Shown here piece after piece: positions 1 through 8,321 of a DNA stretch of 64,000 nucleotides (positions within the stretch are counted from its first letter, which is position 1; every line of letters begins with the position of its first letter). The position numbers and the translations under genes are program-made. Location: contig NZ_CP028475.1 of the NCBI RefSeq assembly GCF_003047105.1, positions 372,001 to 436,000 on the forward strand. Direction: 5' to 3'. Origin of the DNA: Celeribacter baekdonensis. GTDB lineage: Bacteria; Pseudomonadota; Alphaproteobacteria; Rhodobacterales; Rhodobacteraceae. A model generated the notes under the pieces. That model saw only the letters and a program-made list of their open reading frames with translations. It was not told the origin of the DNA and made no database searches.

Positions 1-625
1 TGGAAAGGACACGTGTGGTGTCCAGCGTGGTCTCAAAGGTCTTGAGATTGCGGTTGTTGATGCCCAAAAGCGGCGATTTCAACACCTGAGCGCGCTCCAA
101 TTCCTCGGCGTCATGCACCTCGACCAACACATCCATGCCCCAGCCAAAGGCCGCATCTTCCAACTCGACCGCTTGGGCATCCGACACGGAGGCCATGATG
201 ATCAGGATCGCATCAGCGCCCCACGCGCGGGCCTCGGTGATCTGATACGGGTCATACATGAAATCTTTGCGCAAGACGGGCAGGGAGACCGCCGCGCGCG
301 CTTGCACCAAAAATTCCGGCGCGCCTTGGAAAGACGGCGTGTCGGTCAGCACTGACAGGCAGGTCGCGCCACCCGCCTCATAGGCGCGCGCAATGCGGGG
401 CGGATCGAAATCCGGCCGAATGAGGCCCTTGGAGGGGGAGGCCTTTTTGACCTCCGCAATCAACCCATAGCCGGTTGTCGCGGCCTGTTGCAGCGCCTTG
501 GCAAAGCCGCGCACGGGGCTTTGGACCTTGGCTGTCGCCTCCACCTCTGAGAGCGGCACGGCGATCTTTGCCGCGGCCACCTCTTCGAGTTTATAGGCTT
601 TGATTTTATCGAGTACGGTTGCCAT
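1..625 (-). CDS. trpC: Indole-3-glycerol-phosphate synthase, C-terminus beyond the window edge
   Basis: This cytoplasmic TIM-barrel enzyme makes indole-3-glycerol phosphate in tryptophan synthesis. Reading leftward from the ATG at 625 gives an uninterrupted frame of 208 codons to the window edge; family members are about 260-270 residues, so the last quarter is missing here. Visible family motifs are [12 protein letters not shown] (catalytic Lys and phosphate region), [15 protein letters not shown] and [12 protein letters not shown]. The gene follows the P450 gene by 51 bp on the same strand, so it may be read from that promoter. Its usual partners trpD and trpG lie about 9.2 kb away, beyond a plus-strand transport block. 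Identity is confident; the operon arrangement is inference. Confidence 0.95.
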   Translation of the reverse strand, partial: MATVLDKIKAYKLEEVAAAKIAVPLSEVEATAKVQSPVRGFAKALQQAATTGYGLIAEVKKASPSKGLIRPDFDPPRIARAYEAGGATCLSVLTDTPSFQGAPEFLVQARAAVSLPVLRKDFMYDPYQITEARAWGADAILIIMASVSDAQAVELEDAAFGWGMDVLVEVHDAEELERAQVLKSPLLGINNRNLKTFETTLDTTRVLS

Positions 626-676
626 GGGGCTGAAATACCTTGGGTTGGGATCAAAGGAAAGATGTCAAACGCGTCG

Positions 677-1861
677 TCAGGGTCGCACCATGAGCCGTTC
701 GAGCCCATGAAAATGCCAAGTCTGGGCATAGCGCGGCGTCTCCGTCAGGCGCAGGTTGGGGCAACGGGCAAACAAGATTGGCAGGGCCACCCGCAGTTCA
801 AGCCGCGCCAAGGGGGCGCCGACGCAAAAGTGGAGGCCCGCGCCAAAGGCCATGTTTTGTTTCACCGGGCGGGTCGGATCAAACACATTCGGATCGTCCC
901 ACGCATCATCATCACGACCCGCCGCGCCGAGCAAAAGTCCGATCTTGTCGCCGCGTTTCAAATCTTGGCCCAAAAACGTGGTGTCTTCATAGACCCAGCG
1001 TTGAAACAGATGCAGCGGAGGATCAAAGCGGATCACCTCTTCGATCACGCCCTCAATGCGCGCGTCCATGATCATTTCGCGTGGGGTTTCTTGTTCCAAA
1101 AGCGTTTTCACCGCGATGCCAAGGCTGTGCACCGTCGCCTCATGGCCCGCATTGAGCAACAGGATGCAGGTGGTGATCAACTCATCGGTCGACAGCTTTT
1201 CGCCCTCTTCCTCGGCGGCAATCAGACTGGTGATCAGATCGTCGGCGGGGCTGGATCGGCGCTGGTCAATATAGCCGCGCATAAAGGTGGCAAACTCTGT
1301 GGCGGCGGTTGCGGCCGCCGTTTCGATTTCAATTGTGCGCCCCGGCGTATAGACCGCGACCATCGCGTTGGACCAGGTCAAAAGCTGCTCGCTCATCGCT
1401 TCGGGCACGCCCAAAAGCCGGCAAATGATCCGCACTGGCACCATTTTGCAAAAGGCGGGCAACAGGTCAAAATCGACTTCTTGTGGGAAGTGATCAATCA
1501 AATCATGAGTGATCTCTTCCAGATCGGGGACCAGGTCTTTGATCCGCCGCGACGTAAACGCCCGCAGCACCAACCCGCGCAACCGCTTGTGCCGGTCGCC
1601 CTCAAGTTCCAACATCGAATGATCGTCGATGTCATAAAACGGGCGCAGATGGGCCGGGATGTCGGGCTCAAACCCAATCGGAGCCTCGCGGCCAAACCGC
1701 GCGTCACGCAGCGCCATCGAGACACCGTCATAGCCCGCAATCACTGGCAGGCCCAAGTCTTCCCACCAGACCATCCGCCCCGCTTCACGTAGATCATCGT
1801 AAAACGGATAGGGGTTTTGGACAAAAATGGGATCAGTGGGGGCGCAGCGGAGTTTTTTCAT
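677..1861 (-). CDS. Cytochrome P450
   Basis: This is a soluble bacterial class I-type P450 mono-oxygenase of about 394 residues. The family landmarks are all present: the I-helix oxygen-activation motif AGHEAT, the K-helix ExxR in EEVIRFDPP, and the heme-binding loop FGAGLHFCVGAPLAR with the cysteine ligand about 48 residues from the C-terminus. The substrate cannot be told from sequence. I place the start at the ATG at 1861, preceded by GAGA; a GTG at 1876 would add five residues. No ferredoxin or ferredoxin reductase gene is adjacent, so redox partners must be encoded elsewhere. It is divergent from dctB and upstream of trpC on the same strand. Confidence 0.9.
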   Translation of the reverse strand: MKKLRCAPTDPIFVQNPYPFYDDLREAGRMVWWEDLGLPVIAGYDGVSMALRDARFGREAPIGFEPDIPAHLRPFYDIDDHSMLELEGDRHKRLRGLVLRAFTSRRIKDLVPDLEEITHDLIDHFPQEVDFDLLPAFCKMVPVRIICRLLGVPEAMSEQLLTWSNAMVAVYTPGRTIEIETAAATAATEFATFMRGYIDQRRSSPADDLITSLIAAEEEGEKLSTDELITTCILLLNAGHEATVHSLGIAVKTLLEQETPREMIMDARIEGVIEEVIRFDPPLHLFQRWVYEDTTFLGQDLKRGDKIGLLLGAAGRDDDAWDDPNVFDPTRPVKQNMAFGAGLHFCVGAPLARLELRVALPILFARCPNLRLTETPRYAQTWHFHGLERLMVRP

Positions 1862-1963
1862 CGTCTCTATTTTCACGGTCTGTTTTTAATGGCGCGTTTT
1901 CATCGCGCGAACTTGTCGGGAACTGCTTTCCTTTGCAAGACAGGTTTTCTACTCTTGGTTCAG

Positions 1964-3820
1964 ATGACCACAGAGCACACCCTCGCGCCAGACACCGCTG
2001 CGCCCACCGTCACGCCTTCGGGCCATCCCCGCCTGTTCTGGGCCGTGGGGATGCTTGTGGCGGTTGCGACCTTTGGCCTTTTGGTCTTTGGCCTGAGTTT
2101 TCGCGCCGAATTGGATCAAGCCTCTGAGCGGGGCGCGTCGGATTTGGCCTTGGCCTCGGATCGGTTGACCACGGGTCTGCAACGCTACCGGGAATTGGCG
2201 GTGTTCTTGTCCGATCACCCGACCGTTTTGGCGCGTGCGCTCAACTCCGGTCAAACGGCGGAGGGAATTCAGAACGCCACCGATGTGTTGCAAAACCTAG
2301 CCGACAAAACCGGGGCGCATTCGCTGATGTTGGTGGCGCGTGATGGGACTGTTTTGGCCGCAGCGGGCGAACAGGCCCTGCCCAAAGGTGCCCAAGCCGC
2401 CTTTAATCGTGCCATGGTCGGGGCTTTGGGCGTGGCGCATTTCGTCGATACAGAGCAGCAGCGCCGCTATGTGTTTGCCGCCCCGGTGTTTGATCCGGGC
2501 GGCCCGGCCCGCGCCGCCGTGATCGTCAATGTCAACATTGGCCTGTTGGAATGGGGCTGGCCGACGGAACCCTCAGCAATTTATTTCACCGATGACTATG
2601 GCGTGGTGTTCGTGTCCAACCGCTCCGAATTGGTGCTGCGCGGAGGTTTGGCCGGGCCGATGCCGGTGACCGCGCGCCATCAGGTCTCGGGCCATGATCT
2701 TTGGCTGCATGAGGCCGGCCCCTATATTCCCTCGCCCGCGCTGCATCTCACCCGGCCCTTGCCGGTCATCGGCTTGGAGGCTGAACTGCTGATGGACTTG
2801 CACCCGGTGATCGCGCTCGCAAGTTTGCAGGCCGGGATGGCGGCGGCGTTGGCGCTGGTCTTTGCGACGTTTTTGTTTTTCGCGCGCGAGCGCAGGCGCA
2901 CCCTGGCCGAGGCCAACATGCGGCTGGAAGCCCGCGTGGCGACCCGCACCCAAGCCTTGGAAATTGCCAACCGCGACCTGACCCGTGAGGTCACAGAGCG
3001 GCTTGAGGCCGAAGCGCGCCTCAAACGCGCCCAAGCCGATTTGGTCCAGGCCGGGAAATTGTCGGCACTGGGAGAAATGTCGGCGGGGATCAGCCATGAG
3101 TTGAACCAGCCGCTGATGGCGATCCGATCTTTTGCTGAGAATGCTCAGGCGTTTTTGGCGCGCGACAATGCGGCCAAGGCGGGGGAAAATCTGGGCCGGA
3201 TTTCCGAACTCGCGCGCCGCATGGGCCGGATCATCAAAAACCTGCGCGCCTTTGCCCGGCAAGAATCCGAAACCATCACCAATGTTGAACTGACTGCGGT
3301 GGTCGAGGCGGCGTTGGAAATGACGATGGGCAAAGTCTCGCGGGCGGGGGTCACCTTGGACTGGACGCCGGGGGACCCGGTCTGGGTCCGCGGTGGCGAG
3401 GTACGGTTGCAACAGGTGGTGATGAACCTGTTGTCCAATGCGGTGGACGCGATGTCTGACAGCACCGAGACGGAAAAGCGGATCGAAATTCGCATTGTTG
3501 CGGGCCAAGAGGGCGTGACGCCCACCCGTCTGACCGTGGCAGACACGGGGCCGGGGATTGCTGAGCCAGACAAAATATTTGATCCGTTCTACACCACCAA
3601 AGAGGTTGGGGCGTCTGAGGGCATGGGATTGGGCCTGTCGATTTCTTATGGCTTGATCCAATCTTTCGGCGGGCGCATTCGCGGTGCCAACCGGGCCGAA
3701 CAGGGCCAAACGCCGATCGGCGCGATCTTTACCATCGAATTGATCCCGGCCCGCTTGACGGGGCGTTTGCCAGAACGTTTGCCGGAACGTTTGACACTGG
3801 CACAGGAGGCGGATGAATGA
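1964..3820 (+). CDS. dctB: DctB-type sensor histidine kinase
   Basis: This membrane histidine kinase pairs with the next gene and probably senses C4-dicarboxylates. From the ATG at 1964 it has about 618 residues. A first membrane helix lies near residues 25-46, followed by a periplasmic sensor region of about 240 residues and a second helix near 285-305. A coiled-coil stretch leads into the HisKA box GEMSAGISHELNQPL, with the phospho-accepting His near residue 378. The HATPase domain shows NLLSNAVDAM, VADTGPGI and GMGLGLSISYGL. An in-frame start at 1817 would add about 49 residues but gives a poor N-terminus and would run into the divergent P450 start. The stop overlaps the dctD start by 4 bp. 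The ligand is inferred from the adjacent TRAP genes. Confidence 0.88.
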   Translation: MTTEHTLAPDTAAPTVTPSGHPRLFWAVGMLVAVATFGLLVFGLSFRAELDQASERGASDLALASDRLTTGLQRYRELAVFLSDHPTVLARALNSGQTAEGIQNATDVLQNLADKTGAHSLMLVARDGTVLAAAGEQALPKGAQAAFNRAMVGALGVAHFVDTEQQRRYVFAAPVFDPGGPARAAVIVNVNIGLLEWGWPTEPSAIYFTDDYGVVFVSNRSELVLRGGLAGPMPVTARHQVSGHDLWLHEAGPYIPSPALHLTRPLPVIGLEAELLMDLHPVIALASLQAGMAAALALVFATFLFFARERRRTLAEANMRLEARVATRTQALEIANRDLTREVTERLEAEARLKRAQADLVQAGKLSALGEMSAGISHELNQPLMAIRSFAENAQAFLARDNAAKAGENLGRISELARRMGRIIKNLRAFARQESETITNVELTAVVEAALEMTMGKVSRAGVTLDWTPGDPVWVRGGEVRLQQVVMNLLSNAVDAMSDSTETEKRIEIRIVAGQEGVTPTRLTVADTGPGIAEPDKIFDPFYTTKEVGASEGMGLGLSISYGLIQSFGGRIRGANRAEQGQTPIGAIFTIELIPARLTGRLPERLPERLTLAQEADE

Positions 3821-5061
3821 ACCGGGCAGGGCGCGTGGAGCGGGTTTTATTGGTCGATGATGACGCCTCGGTGCGCGAGGCCTTGGGGCAGACGTTGGAA
3901 CTGGCCGATCTCGTGCCGACCTTGGCGGGCAGCTATATCGAGGCCAAAGATCACATCACGCCGCGCTTTGAAGGCGTCATTGTCACCGACATTCGGATGC
4001 CGGGCAAAGACGGGTTTGCACTGTTGGATTTTGCCCAGTCGGTGGATGCGGAATTGCCGGTGATTTTGTTGACGGGCGAGGGCGATGTGCCGATGGCGGT
4101 GCGTGGCATCTCGTCTGGGGCCTTTGATTTTCTGGAAAAACCCTGTGCCCCGCAAGACTTGATCGCCGTGGTGGAAAAGGCGCTGAAAACCCGCGCGCTG
4201 GTGTTGGAAAACCGTCGTCTCAAACGTCAAGTGGCCCAAGGCGACGCCGCCGCCCGGTTGTTGCGCGGCACGTCTGAGTTCTCCAAACGGATGCGCGAAG
4301 AGGCCCGCGCCGTGGCCCGCTCTGCCGCTGATGTATTGGTCACGGGCGAGCCGGGGGTGGGCACCGCCAAAATGGCCGAGGTGGTGCATTTGCTCTCGGC
4401 CGGGTCCATGGCTCCGTTTTTGAAATTTCCGGCGGTGTCGCAAACTCCCGAAAGCCTCGCCGCCGCCTTTGAGGCCGCCAAAGATGGATCGGTGTTTTTG
4501 GATGAAATCGTCGCCCTGTCGCGCCCGGCGCAATTCGCGCTTTTGGAGCTCTTGGAGGGCCATGATCGCCCGCGTTTGATTGCGGGCACCTATGCCGATC
4601 TGCGCCATGAAACCACCGAGGGTACATTTTCGCCGGATCTGTTTTACCGGCTTGAGGCGGCAGTGATCCGCATTCCGCCCCTGCGCGAACGGCGCGAAGA
4701 CATCCCGACCTTGTTCCGCCATTACGTGGATATTGCCTGTGAACAATCCGACCTGCCAGTGCCCGACATCACGCCCGAGGTGATTTCAAATCTGATCGCC
4801 CAAGATTGGCCGGGTAATGCGCGTTCGCTGATGAATGCGGCGATGCGTTTTGCCATGGGCCTCTCTGACGGCGAGGCACATGAGGATGAATTGGGGCTGG
4901 CCGAACAACTGGCGCAAGTTGAACGCTCGCTTTTGATCGCCGCGTTGCAACGCCATGGTGGCAATGCCACAGAGGCGGCGAAGGGATTGAAATTGCCACG
5001 AAAAACCTTTTACGACAAGCTCGCGCGCCATGGCGTGCGGGCGGAGTTGTATCGCGGCTGA
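3817..5061 (+). CDS. dctD: DctD-type response regulator with a degenerate AAA+ domain
   Basis: This is the likely regulator of the TRAP genes downstream (414 residues). The receiver domain has the acidic pocket VDDD near the N-terminus, the phospho-acceptor Asp near residue 58 in VTDIRMPGKDG, and LLTGEG. The central AAA+ domain keeps Walker B (SVFLDEI), the FYRL...PPLRERREDIP segment and WPGNARSL. However, Walker A reads GEPGVGTAK instead of GETGTGKE, and the GAFTGA sigma-54 contact loop is absent with its surrounding segment. The C-terminal Fis-type helix-turn-helix reads GGNATEAAKGLKLPRKTFYDKL. A strong SD (GGAGG) precedes the ATG, which overlaps the dctB stop. It may therefore bind DNA without activating sigma-54 polymerase. 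Confidence 0.88.
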   Translation: MNRAGRVERVLLVDDDASVREALGQTLELADLVPTLAGSYIEAKDHITPRFEGVIVTDIRMPGKDGFALLDFAQSVDAELPVILLTGEGDVPMAVRGISSGAFDFLEKPCAPQDLIAVVEKALKTRALVLENRRLKRQVAQGDAAARLLRGTSEFSKRMREEARAVARSAADVLVTGEPGVGTAKMAEVVHLLSAGSMAPFLKFPAVSQTPESLAAAFEAAKDGSVFLDEIVALSRPAQFALLELLEGHDRPRLIAGTYADLRHETTEGTFSPDLFYRLEAAVIRIPPLRERREDIPTLFRHYVDIACEQSDLPVPDITPEVISNLIAQDWPGNARSLMNAAMRFAMGLSDGEAHEDELGLAEQLAQVERSLLIAALQRHGGNATEAAKGLKLPRKTFYDKLARHGVRAELYRG

Positions 5062-5127
5062 GGCCGTTAATGTGCCTCAAAAGCATGATCTGATACCTTG
5101 CATAAAACCCGCCGCCTTTGTTTCTTG

Positions 5128-5164
5128 CCCGTGTCCCGACCGAAAGCACGGGACGAAACACGGG
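5128..5164 (+). promoter_or_regulatory. Imperfect inverted repeat in the dctP1 leader
   Basis: CCCGTGTCCCG (5128-5138) faces CGGGAC (5149-5154) and ACACGGG (5158-5164). Together these form an imperfect hairpin just ahead of the GGGAGGG ribosome site of dctP1. It could shape leader RNA or be a protein-binding site; nothing in the sequence decides which. Confidence 0.35.
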
Positions 5165-5174
5165 AGGGAAATCC

Positions 5175-6185
5175 ATGAGAAATTTGACCTGCGCTTTGGC
5201 CGCCGGGATGTTGACGCTGTCCGTCTCTGGCGCAGTCGCTGGAACCGAAGGCTGTGATCCGGGCGAGATGGTGATCAAGTTCAGCCATATCGTGAACACA
5301 GACAAACACCCGAAAGGCATCGCCGCGACCCTGTTGGTGAACCGGGTGAACGCGGAGATGGACGGGACCGCCTGTATGGAGGTCTACCCCAACGCCACGC
5401 TTTATAACGACGATCAGGTCTTGGAGGCGATGCTGCAGGGCGACGTCCAACTTGCGGCCCCATCCTTGTCGAAATTCGAATCCTTCACCAAACAATTCCG
5501 CATTTTCGATCTGCCGTTCATGTTCAAAAACATGGAGGCCGTGGATGCATTTCAGGCCTCAGACACCGGGCAGGACATGAAAGAGGGCATGGTGCGGCGC
5601 GGGCTTTTGGGGCTTGAATTTTGGCACAATGGCATGAAGCAAATCACCGCCAACACACCGCTTGTCATGCCAGAAGACGTCGCCGGTCTTAAAATGCGGG
5701 TTCAGCCTGCCGAGGTAATCATTGAACAGATGCGCGCGCTCAATGCAAACCCGCAACCGCTGGCCTTTCCTGAGGTCTATGGCGCGTTGCAAACCGGCGT
5801 TGTGGATGGTCAGCAAAACACATGGTCCAACATCTACGGTCAAAAGTTCTTTGAGGTTCAGGACGGCGCAACCGAAACCAACCACCTGTTGCTTGACTAT
5901 ATGGTCGTGACCTCGGTCGATTGGTGGGAAAGCCTCGATGCGGATGTGCGCGATCAGTTTGCCACCATCCTTCATGAGGTGACCGTGGCGCGCAACGGCG
6001 AGTCCGAGCGGGTCAATCAGGAGGCCAAAGAGGCGATTTTGGCGGCAGGCGGTGTCGTGCGCACGTTGACACCTGAACAGCGCCAAGCCTGGGTTGAGGC
6101 GATGAAGCCGGTGTGGTCAATGTTCGAAGCCGATGTCGGTGCCGACAACATCGCCGCCGCCCAAGAGATCAACGCGCGCTATTGA
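5175..6185 (+). CDS. dctP: TRAP transporter solute-binding protein DctP, copy 1
   Basis: This periplasmic binding protein of about 336 residues captures a substrate, probably a C4-dicarboxylate or related organic acid, for a DctQM permease. It starts at the ATG at 5175 behind GGGAGGG, with a Sec signal peptide (positive start, hydrophobic core, cleavage near AVAG). Family features include VIKFSHIVNTDKHPKG, the LMFK-type segment PFMFKNMEAV, and LKMRVQPAEV with the carboxylate-binding Arg, followed by GVVDGQQNTWSNI. Most residues match the second copy downstream by eye. It has no permease genes of its own, so it probably shares dctQM with copy 2 or extends the substrate range. Confidence 0.93.
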   Translation: MRNLTCALAAGMLTLSVSGAVAGTEGCDPGEMVIKFSHIVNTDKHPKGIAATLLVNRVNAEMDGTACMEVYPNATLYNDDQVLEAMLQGDVQLAAPSLSKFESFTKQFRIFDLPFMFKNMEAVDAFQASDTGQDMKEGMVRRGLLGLEFWHNGMKQITANTPLVMPEDVAGLKMRVQPAEVIIEQMRALNANPQPLAFPEVYGALQTGVVDGQQNTWSNIYGQKFFEVQDGATETNHLLLDYMVVTSVDWWESLDADVRDQFATILHEVTVARNGESERVNQEAKEAILAAGGVVRTLTPEQRQAWVEAMKPVWSMFEADVGADNIAAAQEINARY

Positions 6186-6251
6186 GGCCTGTGCGTGATC
6201 CGCTCTGGTCAGACTGAGTCGCTGGCCAAGGCGGAGCGTGAGACCAAAACA

Positions 6252-6301
6252 TGTGCGGATTTCCGCACGCCTGTGAAAATCGGGCGTGCGGAAAATCACA
6301 C
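6252..6301. promoter_or_regulatory. Candidate DctD binding sites (tandem palindrome and half-site)
   Basis: TGTGCGGATTTCCGCAC at 6252-6268 is a near-perfect palindrome. A second related element, GTGCGGAAAATCACAC, follows at 6286-6301, about 33 bp (three helical turns) later. From memory, this resembles the palindromic DctD sites upstream of rhizobial dctA. The inner arms (6260-6271 and 6283-6294) also form a 12-bp hairpin, so a role as a terminator for dctP1 is possible. The position between the two dctP genes fits activation of dctP2-dctQM. I see no good sigma-54 -24/-12 element downstream. Confidence 0.5.
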
Positions 6302-6345
6302 AGTTGCGCTGGGTGCATGGCGGATATGCGTTTTGAATTCTCTTC

Positions 6346-6370
6346 AATTTCCTGAAAATAAAGGGAAATT
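6346..6370. promoter_or_regulatory. AT-rich inverted repeat upstream of dctP2
   Basis: AATTTCC (6346-6352) and GGAAATT (6364-6370) form a 7-bp perfect inverted repeat in the AT-rich part of the 318-bp dctP1-dctP2 spacer. The repeat lies between the putative DctD sites and the dctP2 start, so it may belong to the promoter. The rest of the spacer holds no gene that I can see. Confidence 0.3.
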
Positions 6371-6503
6371 ATAAAATTTTCACGCCGCCGTCACGAAACC
6401 TTGTTCCAAATCTCTTGCCCCTGTTTGGTCTGTCTCAGAGGTGCATGGGTCCAAATCCGATGTGCCACGTCTGACATTCGATTTCATGATAGGGAGGAAA
6501 CCC

Positions 6504-7508
6504 ATGAAATTTCTTGCAACCGCTGCCACCGCTCTCGCGCTCACCGCAACCGGCGCTTTCGCCGACACGATGGGCTGTGATGCTGGCGAAATGGTGATCA
6601 AATTCAGCCACGTCACCAACACCGACAAACACCCAAAAGGCATCGCCGCGAACCTGTTTATGGAACGCGTGAATGCCGAGATGGACGGCAAAGCCTGTGT
6701 CGAGGTCTACCCGAACTCCACGCTGTATAACGATGACCAAGTGCTGGAAGCGATGCTTCAGGGCGACGTGCAAATGGCGGCACCCTCGCTGTCGAAATTT
6801 GAATCCTTCACCAAAGTTTACCGCATTTTCGATCTGCCCTTCATGTTCAAAAACATGGATGCGGTTGAGGAGTTCCAAAACTCCGAAGTTGGTGAGAACA
6901 TGAAAGAAGTCATGGTACGCCGTGGTCTTTTGGGGCTTGGGTTCTGGCACAATGGGTTGAAACAATTCTCCGCCAACAAGCCGCTTGTGATGCCTGAAGA
7001 TGCCGCAGGCTTGAAATTCCGGGTTCAGCCCTCTGACGTGCTGGTCGCGCAGATGGAAGCGCTCAAGGCCTCGCCGCAACCGATGGCCTTTTCCGAAGTC
7101 TACGGCGCGCTGCAAACCGGGGTTGTCGATGGTCAGGAAAACACATGGTCCAACATCTACGGCCAGAAATTCTTTGAGGTTCAGGACGGCACCACCGAAA
7201 CCAACCACGGTTTGCTCGACTATATGGTCGTGACCTCGGTCGATTGGTGGGAAGGGCTGGATGCCGACACCCGCGATCAACTCAGCACCATCATGAACGA
7301 AGTGACGGCAGAGCGGAACGCGGCGATCGCCGAAGTGGACGCCAACAACCGTCAGGCTGTGTTGGATGCGGGCGGTGTGATCCGCGAATTGACCGCAGAA
7401 CAACGTCAGGCGTGGGTTGATGTGATGAAACCCGTTTGGGCGCAGTTTGAAGCCGATGTTGGCGCAGACAACATTGCCGCAGCCCAAGAGATCAATGCCA
7501 AACACTAA
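6504..7508 (+). CDS. dctP: TRAP transporter solute-binding protein DctP, copy 2
   Basis: This second periplasmic DctP of about 334 residues starts at the ATG at 6504 behind a strong AGGGAGGAAA site. It has a signal peptide ending near GAFA. It shares nearly all family landmarks with copy 1 (VIKFSHVTNTDKHPKG, PFMFKNMDAV, LKFRVQPSDV with the binding Arg, GVVDGQENTWSNI, and the C-terminal DNIAAAQEINA). It lies directly upstream of dctQM, separated by a hairpin, and is probably the cognate binding protein. Differences from copy 1 cluster in scattered surface positions and in the C-terminal third (for example around EVDANNRQAV), consistent with a tandem duplication that has begun to diverge. Confidence 0.94.
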   Translation: MKFLATAATALALTATGAFADTMGCDAGEMVIKFSHVTNTDKHPKGIAANLFMERVNAEMDGKACVEVYPNSTLYNDDQVLEAMLQGDVQMAAPSLSKFESFTKVYRIFDLPFMFKNMDAVEEFQNSEVGENMKEVMVRRGLLGLGFWHNGLKQFSANKPLVMPEDAAGLKFRVQPSDVLVAQMEALKASPQPMAFSEVYGALQTGVVDGQENTWSNIYGQKFFEVQDGTTETNHGLLDYMVVTSVDWWEGLDADTRDQLSTIMNEVTAERNAAIAEVDANNRQAVLDAGGVIRELTAEQRQAWVDVMKPVWAQFEADVGADNIAAAQEINAKH

Positions 7509-7528
7509 GGCGTAAGCCTTTGAACACG

Positions 7529-7562
7529 AACGGTTCCCGCGGATTTGTCGCGGGGCCGTTTC
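7529..7562 (+). terminator. Hairpin between dctP2 and dctQ
   Basis: AACGGTTCCCGCG pairs with CGCGGGGCCGTT through two G-U pairs and one bulged C, followed by TCCTG. It lies 21 bp after the dctP2 stop and 53 bp before dctQ. A partial terminator or mRNA-stabilising hairpin here would raise binding-protein levels relative to the permease, as is common in binding-protein transport operons. Confidence 0.65.
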
Positions 7563-7614
7563 CTGCATCCTTTGCCCGGGCTCGGGCATCTGGGGCCAAA
7601 AGAGGGGGCCAGTG

Positions 7615-8316
7615 ATGACACATTATCAAGACAACCTGCCTGACACATCCATCGCGCGGTTTTTCGACGCCTTGGAAGAAAACCTGATCGCTTTGATTTT
7701 GGGGCTAATGACGCTGGTCACCTTCGTGAATGTGGTGATGCGCTACCTGTTCAATGATTCCCTGATTTGGGGGCTTGAGGTGGTGTTGATCCTGTTTGCC
7801 TGGCTGGTGCTTTTGGGCATCCCTTACGGGTTTAAAAAGACTTCGCATCTGGGCGTGGATGCGGTGATCAATATGCTGCCCTCGCGTGGGCACCGGATTT
7901 TGGCCATCCTGTCGGCGCTGGCCTGTGTCGCCTATGCCGCGCTTTTGATGAAAGGCGCGTGGGATTACTGGGCGCCCTTCGCCGGGCTTCAGCCCACCAC
8001 AGGCCGCTGGTTCCCAACCGGGATCGCCACGGGTGTGCGCGACCGGGCGTTTTATGTCACCGACCAAATCCCGATGCTGGGCATTTTCCGCTGGTTAGAG
8101 GGCGCGATCAACTATGGCGACAGCTATGATAAGCTGCCCCGCGTTGTGCCCTATTTCATCATCCCGCTCTCAGCCGCGCTTTTGCTCTTGCGCGTGGTTC
8201 AGGCAACGATCCGCATCATTCTTGGCACCCAGTCGATCCTGATCGTATCCCACGAAGCCGAAGAAGAAGTCGAGCGTGTTGCAGCCCATCCTGCGCACCC
8301 CGAATACGAGGAATAA
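7615..8316 (+). CDS. dctQ: TRAP transporter small permease subunit DctQ
   Basis: This is the small membrane subunit of the TRAP transporter, about 233 residues, longer than the usual 160-200. It has four or more hydrophobic segments, including ALILGLMTLVTFVNVVMRY, a tryptophan-rich stretch ending WLVLLGIPYGFKK (a typical DctQ signature), and helices near residues 100-120 and 180-200. An insert in the second half (IPMLGIFRWLEGAINYGDSY) accounts for the extra length. The ATG at 7615 sits behind AGGGGG; a GTG one codon earlier is possible. It lies 5 bp before dctM. Confidence 0.9.
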   Translation: MTHYQDNLPDTSIARFFDALEENLIALILGLMTLVTFVNVVMRYLFNDSLIWGLEVVLILFAWLVLLGIPYGFKKTSHLGVDAVINMLPSRGHRILAILSALACVAYAALLMKGAWDYWAPFAGLQPTTGRWFPTGIATGVRDRAFYVTDQIPMLGIFRWLEGAINYGDSYDKLPRVVPYFIIPLSAALLLLRVVQATIRIILGTQSILIVSHEAEEEVERVAAHPAHPEYEE

Positions 8317-8321
8317 CCCCA

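Noticed and set aside
5062..6503. A sigma-54 promoter for the dctP genes
   Set aside because: I found no convincing GG-N10-GC element at the right spacing in either leader.
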